Shown here: positions 61,436-64,000 of the stretch, in pieces | How the letters are laid out: the number at the start of each line of letters is the position of its first letter | Numbering within the stretch: position 1 is the stretch's first letter | NCBI RefSeq assembly: GCF_000472965.1 | Contig: NZ_KI421483.1 | Span: forward strand, 148,702-212,701 | Length of the DNA stretch: 64,000 nt | Reading direction: 5' to 3' | DNA from: Bradyrhizobium murdochi | Lineage (GTDB): Bacteria > Pseudomonadota > Alphaproteobacteria > Rhizobiales > Xanthobacteraceae | Program-made: the position numbers and the translations under genes | The notes under the pieces: model-generated | The model's database searches: none | What the model was told of the DNA's origin: nothing | What the model saw: only the letters and a program-made list of their open reading frames with translations

Positions 61436-62439
61436 TCCCGATCGACCTTCCCATCATCTGGGCCTTTATCATCGCCTTTGCCGTGTTCGTCTATGTCGTG
61501 ATGGACGGCTTCGATCTCGGCCTCGGCATCCTGTTTCCGCTATTTCCGGAGAAACGGGATCGCGACGTCATCATGAACAGCGTCGCGCCGGTGTGGGACG
61601 GCAACGAAACCTGGCTGGTGCTCGGCGGCGGCGGGCTGATGGCCGCGTTCCCGCTGGCCTATGCCGTGCTGATGCCGGCGCTCTACACGCCCATGATCGC
61701 GATGCTGCTCGGCCTGGTGTTTCGGGGCGTCGCATTCGAATTCCGTTGGCGCACGACGCGCGCGCGCAACCGATGGGACATCGCCTTTTTCGGCGGATCG
61801 CTGCTGGCGACGCTGGCGCAGGGCATCGCGCTCGGCGCCATCCTGCAAGGCGTGCATGTCGGGGGCCGCAGCTATGCCGGTGGCTGGTGGGACTGGCTGA
61901 CGCCGTTCAGCATTCTGACCGGCATCTCGCTGGTGATCGGCTATTCGCTGCTCGGGGCGACATGGCTGGTCATGAAAACCGAAGGCGAGTTGCGTGACCG
62001 CGCCTATCATCTGAGCTGGGTCCTGTTGCTCGCGATGCTCGCGGCCATCGCCGCGGTCAGTATCGCGACGCCGTTCCTCCATATACAGTACACCGAGCGC
62101 TGGTTCGCCTGGCCGAACGTCCTCATGACGGCACAGGTACCGATTTCGGTTGCTGTAGTCACCGCCCTGTTGCTGCGCAGTCTCGCCAACAAATACGACT
62201 ACCAGCCGTTCTTCCTGACGCTGGCGTTGTTCGCGCTGTCCTATGCCGGCCTCGGCATCAGCATGTATCCCTATATCGTGCCGCAGAGCATCACGATCTG
62301 GCAGGCGGCGGCGCCGGAAAACAGCCAGCTCTTCATGCTGGTCGGCGTCGCCGGGCTGATCCCGCTGATCCTCGGCTATACCGCCTGGGCCTATTGGGTG
62401 TTCCGCGGCAAGGTCAAACCCGAGAGTGGATACCATTGA
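61432..62439 (+). CDS. cydB: Cytochrome bd-type quinol oxidase subunit II
   Basis: A 335-aa membrane subunit (MIPIDLPIIWAFIIAFAVFV start, YVVMDGFDLGLGILFPLF and VWDGNETWLVLGGG). About eight to nine membrane segments are seen. It completes the heterodimer with CydA. Its ATG overlaps the cydA stop and its stop overlaps the start of the small third gene (TTGA), so three subunits are translated together. Confidence 0.93.
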   Translation: MIPIDLPIIWAFIIAFAVFVYVVMDGFDLGLGILFPLFPEKRDRDVIMNSVAPVWDGNETWLVLGGGGLMAAFPLAYAVLMPALYTPMIAMLLGLVFRGVAFEFRWRTTRARNRWDIAFFGGSLLATLAQGIALGAILQGVHVGGRSYAGGWWDWLTPFSILTGISLVIGYSLLGATWLVMKTEGELRDRAYHLSWVLLLAMLAAIAAVSIATPFLHIQYTERWFAWPNVLMTAQVPISVAVVTALLLRSLANKYDYQPFFLTLALFALSYAGLGISMYPYIVPQSITIWQAAAPENSQLFMLVGVAGLIPLILGYTAWAYWVFRGKVKPESGYH

Positions 62440-62567
62440 AGCCCAACGAGCGGTCCCCCCGTCCTCTCATGCAGCGCCTGCTGTGGTTTGCCGCGCTATG
62501 GCTCGGCGGCGTCGGCACCGTCGCGCTGATTTCGTTTTTGCTGCGGCTCTGGATCGCGCCGAAATAA
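62436..62567 (+). CDS. DUF2474-like small third subunit of the bd oxidase
   Basis: A 43-aa membrane protein: basic N-terminal MKPNERSPRPLMQRLLWFAA and one helix (LWFAALWLGGVGTVALISF). The TTG start overlaps the cydB stop by 3 nt; an internal ATG at 62,469 is possible. DUF2474/CydX-like proteins follow cydB in many genomes and stabilise the oxidase. It is too short to be noticed easily, but its fusion to cydB in the operon is convincing. Confidence 0.78.
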   Translation: MKPNERSPRPLMQRLLWFAALWLGGVGTVALISFLLRLWIAPK

Positions 62568-62743
62568 GGCAGGCGGGATATCCCATGAATTTGGTGGACG
62601 ACGAAAATGGACGACATTTCAGTCACGTATCCGCCGCATTCGCCCTAAACTTGCCATCAAGCCAGCCCTGAGATTTGATGGTTCCGCTGATTTGCCAAAG
62701 CGCCAACCATTTGGCCGCCGCGCCAACAAGGAGAATTTCTGCG

Positions 62744-63343
62744 ATGAAAAAATTTCGGCACCTGATCTGGATGGCGATCGCCGCCGGCGGTCTGATCCTT
62801 TCGGCCTCTCAGAGCCAGGCGCAGATGCGGCAGCCCGATGTCGGCGACCAGCCCGGCCTGCTTCCCGACGAATCCGTCGAGCTGGATCCGCAGTTCAGGA
62901 AGACCGCGGTGCTCTATCGCACCAACGAACCGCCGGGCACCATCATCATCTCGACGCAGGATCGCCACCTCTATCTGGTGCAGGGCAATGGCCGCGCGTT
63001 GCGTTACGGCATCGGCGTTGGCCGCGAAGGATTTCAATGGCAGGGGCTGCTCAATATCACCCGCAAGGCGGAATGGCCGGACTGGACGCCGCCACCGGAG
63101 ATGATCGCGCGCCAGCCCTATCTGCCGCGCTTCATGGCCGGCGGCCCTGGCAACCCGCTCGGCGCGCGCGCGATGTATCTCGGCACCACTGTCTACCGTA
63201 TCCACGGCACCAACCGGCCCGACACCATCGGCACCGCCGTCTCCTCCGGCTGCTTCCGGCTGGTCAATGCCGACGTCGCCGATCTCTATGAGCGCGTGCC
63301 CGTGGGCACCAAGGTGATCGTGCGGCAGAAGCCGGAGCTTTAA
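62744..63343 (+). CDS. L,D-transpeptidase (YkuD family)
   Basis: A 199-aa exported enzyme with signal peptide (MAIAAGGLILSASQSQAQ). The catalytic HGTN...SSGCFR pair is present: His154 in YRIHGTNRPD and Cys170 in AVSSGCFRLVN. The middle matches the family with TIIISTQDRHLYLVQGNGR. It cross-links peptidoglycan 3-3 or attaches lipoproteins to it. The ATG at 62,744 follows AAGGAGAATTTCTGCG. Confidence 0.92.
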   Translation: MKKFRHLIWMAIAAGGLILSASQSQAQMRQPDVGDQPGLLPDESVELDPQFRKTAVLYRTNEPPGTIIISTQDRHLYLVQGNGRALRYGIGVGREGFQWQGLLNITRKAEWPDWTPPPEMIARQPYLPRFMAGGPGNPLGARAMYLGTTVYRIHGTNRPDTIGTAVSSGCFRLVNADVADLYERVPVGTKVIVRQKPEL

Positions 63344-63397
63344 TTGCGACGCCGCTTCTCCCGCCGATCCATTCCTCCCACTTAGTGAGTTCAAAAA

Positions 63398-64000
63398 ATG
63401 CTACGGACATTTCGAGGCGGCCTCCTCATTGGGCTGGCTGTCGCAATCGCGATTGCGGCTGGCGCGATCACCTATGAGCGTTACGACACCAAGACACTGA
63501 AGCGGACCATCCGCCGCGGCGAAGTGCTGTGCGGCGTCAACAAGGGCCTGCCCGGCTTCTCGATCCCCGACGACAAGGGCGACTGGACCGGATTCGACGT
63601 CGATTTCTGCCGCGCAGTGGCCGCGGCGATCTTCGATGATCCCAAGAAGGCGAAGTTCGTAGCGCTGGATGCCAACGAGCGCTTCAAGGAGCTGCAGAGC
63701 CGCAAGGTCGACATCCTCTCGCGCAACACGACCTGGAGCATGTCCCGCGAGAGCAACTACGCCCTCTATTTCCCGGCGGTCGCCTATTATGACGGCCAGG
63801 GCTTCATGCTGCCGCGCTCGCGCAACATCGATTCCGCGCTGGACCTCAACAACAGCAAGGTTTGCGTGCAGGAGGGGACGACGACGGTGCTCAATGTCGC
63901 CGACCATTTCCGTGCCAACAACATGAAGTATACCGAGGTCAAGTTTCCCAAGCTGGAAGACGTGCTCAAGGCTTATGAGGGCGGCAAGTGCGACACCTTC
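63398..64000 (+). CDS. aapJ: General L-amino-acid ABC transporter binding protein, AapJ-like (3' end beyond window)
   Basis: The first 201 codons of a polar-amino-acid binding protein. An N-terminal hydrophobic segment (GGLLIGLAVAIAIAAGAI) precedes RGEVLCGVNKGLPGFSIPDD and WTGFDVDFCRAVAAAIFDDP, the AapJ signature, and LDANERFKELQSRKVDILSR. It would feed the Aap (general L-amino-acid) permease AapQMP, expected just beyond the right edge. The remaining part, and so its full length, cannot be seen. Confidence 0.88.
   Translation, partial: MLRTFRGGLLIGLAVAIAIAAGAITYERYDTKTLKRTIRRGEVLCGVNKGLPGFSIPDDKGDWTGFDVDFCRAVAAAIFDDPKKAKFVALDANERFKELQSRKVDILSRNTTWSMSRESNYALYFPAVAYYDGQGFMLPRSRNIDSALDLNNSKVCVQEGTTTVLNVADHFRANNMKYTEVKFPKLEDVLKAYEGGKCDTF

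Overview
The window is high-GC DNA from an alphaproteobacterium. Protein families, gene orders and abundant palindromic intergenic elements fit a Bradyrhizobium/Rhodopseudomonas-type genome of the Nitrobacteraceae. This is an inference from family resemblance; no rRNA or other marker gene is present. I saw no tRNA, rRNA, CRISPR array, transposase, integrase or phage gene. The window looks like chromosomal catabolic territory rather than a mobile island. Layout: 1-6.4 kb holds a truncated PhoR-type kinase, a YbhN-type membrane protein, a BON/OmpA envelope protein with a small membrane partner, a polysaccharide deacetylase and an SDR oxidoreductase. 6.5-14.4 kb is an aerobic benzoyl-CoA (box) cluster: benzoate-CoA ligase, alpha/beta hydrolase, a DUF309-like gene with a probable frameshift, boxC, boxB and a 90-aa gene run leftwards, and a BoxR-type regulator (HTH plus shikimate-kinase-like domain) diverges. 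boxA is not in the window. 14.5-24 kb holds a PilZ protein, a small membrane protein, an IclR regulator divergent from a Rieske oxygenase plus glutamine-synthetase-like pair (an arrangement resembling aniline-type pathways), and a complete branched-chain-type (Liv) ABC importer. 24.2-27.1 kb holds an ECF sigma factor with a SnoaL-like tail and a small partner gene, then a type II NADH dehydrogenase. 

27.2-39.1 kb is a plant-phenolic catabolism block: a tannase/feruloyl-esterase family enzyme, a P450, a LuxR regulator, a CYP199-type P450 with its [2Fe-2S] ferredoxin, two orphan aromatic-type solute-binding proteins and a feruloyl/coumaroyl-CoA ligase. Three separate MarR genes each diverge from a target gene, giving three regulator/target modules in a row. 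39.3-49.9 kb is the most coherent unusual unit: allophanate hydrolase (atzF) on the plus strand, facing a minus-strand run of peptide-type ABC importer (binding protein, two permeases, fused double ATPase), then atzG, atzE, atzH and a GntR/FadR-type regulator. Similar GntR-type dyads lie in front of both atzF and the importer. I infer a dedicated uptake, hydrolysis and regulation unit for a biuret- or ureide-like nitrogen compound. 

50-64 kb holds a divergent-loop APH-like kinase with an orphan UgpB-like binding protein, a three-gene overlapping phosphorelay (HAMP kinase, REC-DUF3369-kinase hybrid, OmpR-type regulator), an ECF sigma factor, small exported and membrane proteins, a CIO-type cytochrome bd oxidase (cydA, cydB and a DUF2474-like small subunit), an L,D-transpeptidase and the start of an AapJ-type amino-acid binding protein. 

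Repeats are a feature in their own right: at least four palindromic families recur in the gaps, one is built from tandem heptamers in inverted orientation, and one member sits in frame inside the linker of the fused ABC ATPase. Many genes have longer in-frame upstream extensions; starts were chosen by Shine-Dalgarno spacing and by where family similarity begins.
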